DNA from: Aeromonas lusitana
Lineage (GTDB): Bacteria; Pseudomonadota; Gammaproteobacteria; Enterobacterales; Aeromonadaceae
Assembly: GCF_002812985.1 (NCBI RefSeq)
Contig: NZ_PGCP01000010.1
Location: 84,144-148,143 of the forward strand
Direction: 5' to 3'
Length of the DNA stretch: 64,000 bases
A program made the translations under genes and the position numbers. The notes below the pieces were generated by a model. The model was given only the letters and a program-made list of their open reading frames with translations, was not told where the DNA came from and did no database searches. Of this stretch, positions 62,604 to 64,000 are shown piece by piece; position 1 is the stretch's first letter, and every line of letters starts with the position of its first letter.

Positions 62604-63854
62604 ATGTGGATCGAGGCCGAGCCCGTCTATGGCGCCCTGGTGTCCCTGGCCATCGGGCTCATCATAGGGTTGGAGCGGGGCTGGCAGGTGCGCCAGCTCG
62701 GTGACAATCAGCGCATCGCCGGCATGCGCACCTATGGTCTCATCGGCCTGCTCGGCGGCGTCTGCGCCCTGCTGCTGCCCACGCTGGGGCCCTGGCTTGC
62801 ACTGCTCGGTCTGCTTGCGGTGGTGACGGGCTGTGGCCTCTCGGTCTGGCTGGCATTGCGCTGGCAAGGGGAGTTTGGCCTCACCAGCTCGGTCGCCATG
62901 CTGCTCACCTACCTGTTGGGGTTGATGTCGGTACTGCAGAGTCCGAGCGAAGCGGTGGCCTGCGCCGTGCTGGCGGCCCTGTTGATGGGGCTCAAGGGCC
63001 AGATCCAGCAGGGGATGCTGTTTCTGAGCGAGACGGAGTTTCACGCCACCCTTCGCTTCCTGCTCATCTCCCTTGTGCTGTTGCCCGTACTGCCCAACGT
63101 CGAGATGGGCCCCCTCAACGCCTTCAATCCCTTCAAGATCTGGCTGATGGTGGTGGTGATCGCCGGCATCTCGTTCTGCGGTCACTTCGCGGTGCGGCTG
63201 CTCGGCACTCGCTCCGGTCTGGTGTTGACCAGCATGCTGGCGGGCCTCGCCTCCTCCACCGCCCTTACCCTGCAGTTCGCTCGCCTCAACAAGGAACAAC
63301 CCGGTCTGGAGCGGCTGCTGGCCACCGGCATACTGCTGGCGGGGGCCACCATGTGGCTGCGCCTGCTGGTACTGGTACTGCTGATCCACGCCGAACTGGC
63401 ACAGCGCCTCGCCACCCCCTTGCTGGTATTGGCAGCCATCGTCTATGGCTTCGCCTTCTGGTTCTGGCGCCAGCGGGAAGAGGTGGTGGATAACCCGGTG
63501 CAGCCCGAGACCAGCAATCCGCTGGATCTCGCCACCGCCATCAAGTTTGGCCTGCTGCTGGCGCTGATCGGCTTCATGGCAACCCTGCTGCAGAGCAAGG
63601 TGGGCAACTCCGGGGTCTATCTGCTGTCGCTGGTATCGGGGATCACGGATGTGGACGCCATCACCCTCTCCCTCTCCCAGCTCGCCCACAAGGATCTACT
63701 TCTGGACGTGGCGGCCCGCGGCATCCTGCTCGCAGGCCTGGTCAACTCCCTGGTCAAGGGCCTGCTGGCGCTGATCATAGGTGGACACAAGCTGGGGCTG
63801 AGGGTGCTACTGCCCTATCTCGTCTCGATTATGCTGATCCTGCCGCTGTTATAG
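62604..63854 (+). CDS. MgtC/SapB N-terminal and DUF4010 domain membrane protein
   Basis: 416 residues from MWIEAEPVYGALVSLAIG, with TGGAGGA upstream; the open frame has 25 more 5' codons that lack protein character. About 11-12 hydrophobic helices. Residues 1-140 resemble the MgtC/SapB membrane domain (GLIIGLERGWQVRQLG, AGMRTYGLIGLLGG). Residues about 170-416 match DUF4010 (LVSGITDVDAITLSLSQLA). Function not known; MgtC itself concerns Mg2+ limitation and ATPase control. Divergent from sbp. Confidence 0.87.
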   Translation: MWIEAEPVYGALVSLAIGLIIGLERGWQVRQLGDNQRIAGMRTYGLIGLLGGVCALLLPTLGPWLALLGLLAVVTGCGLSVWLALRWQGEFGLTSSVAMLLTYLLGLMSVLQSPSEAVACAVLAALLMGLKGQIQQGMLFLSETEFHATLRFLLISLVLLPVLPNVEMGPLNAFNPFKIWLMVVVIAGISFCGHFAVRLLGTRSGLVLTSMLAGLASSTALTLQFARLNKEQPGLERLLATGILLAGATMWLRLLVLVLLIHAELAQRLATPLLVLAAIVYGFAFWFWRQREEVVDNPVQPETSNPLDLATAIKFGLLLALIGFMATLLQSKVGNSGVYLLSLVSGITDVDAITLSLSQLAHKDLLLDVAARGILLAGLVNSLVKGLLALIIGGHKLGLRVLLPYLVSIMLILPLL

Positions 63855-63976
63855 TTTAATAAACTAATATAGTTAATCTATTTAGCATTTTTATCCAAAA
63901 AGATGAGGGAGGCAGATAAAACAAGAAGTGGAGGATATAGAGGGATAAGCAATAGGAGGAATACCGGACATAAAAA

Positions 63977-64000
63977 AAGCCCAGTCTTTCGACTGGGCTT
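63977..64000. terminator. Intrinsic terminator at window end
   Basis: AAGCCCAGTC, loop TTTC, GACTGGGCTT, preceded by an A-run. It may terminate the MgtC/DUF4010 gene or a minus-strand gene beyond the window. The 122 bases before it are AT-rich and hold no gene. Confidence 0.85.

Noticed and set aside
1..64000. CRISPR arrays, insertion sequences, integrases, prophage genes, tRNA and rRNA genes
   Set aside because: Searched by eye on both strands; no direct-repeat/spacer pattern, transposase motif or RNA gene was found.

Overview
This is a GC-rich stretch of gammaproteobacterial chromosome, most likely from Aeromonas. That assignment rests on gene content and protein character: a GbpA-type chitin-binding LPMO behind a c-di-GMP riboswitch, a lipoprotein pullulanase, a secreted sphingomyelinase, DUF2753 and DUF1820 proteins, and Cbl/CysTWA. 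No database search was run. I see no phage, IS element, CRISPR array, rRNA or tRNA. Coding density is high, and many long antisense open frames are GC-driven shadows of real genes.

Layout. 1-5.5 kb: tail of a DnaQ-like exonuclease, an AT-rich spacer, then small housekeeping or unknown genes (SDR oxidoreductase, TIGR04219-like outer membrane protein, PCuAC copper chaperone, enoyl-CoA hydratase, DUF2753, CatB-like acetyltransferase, exported ParB-like protein). 5.6-15.9 kb: orphan OppA-type binding protein, PAS chemoreceptor, a sphingomyelinase translationally coupled to a membrane-anchored helical protein that looks like a lipase foldase, a PhoD-like phosphatase, a DEAD-box helicase and Tpx. 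16-24.4 kb: metal efflux (ZntA with a ZntR-type promoter; a divergent DmeF/RcnR pair sharing an operator) around a large lipoprotein pullulanase.

24.4-36.3 kb: a cellulose operon on the minus strand, in transcription order bcsG-R-Q-A-B-Z-C. bcsC is broken: its TPR part and its beta-barrel part are in different frames, and about 37 nt are missing at the junction relative to E. coli BcsC as I recall it. No bcsE or bcsF is seen. 36.7-43.6 kb: tyrB, a LysR regulator, DUF1820, the uncharacterised glycyl radical pair yjjI/yjjW, azlCD and an L,D-transpeptidase. 43.9-52.1 kb: a GH101/GH129-like glycosidase convergent with a complete pgaABCD (poly-GlcNAc) operon. 52.7-56.6 kb: an M3 peptidase and gbpA with its c-di-GMP-I riboswitch. 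56.6-62.4 kb: sulfate uptake and control (sbp, a small alpha/beta hydrolase, cysT, cysW, cysA, cbl). The window ends with a MgtC/DUF4010 membrane protein.

The theme of the second half is c-di-GMP-linked surface life: two exopolysaccharide synthases (BcsA with a PilZ domain, and PgaC/PgaD), a riboswitch-controlled colonisation factor and a putative mucin-type glycosidase within about 32 kb. If the bcsC lesion is real, this strain should rely on poly-GlcNAc rather than exported cellulose.
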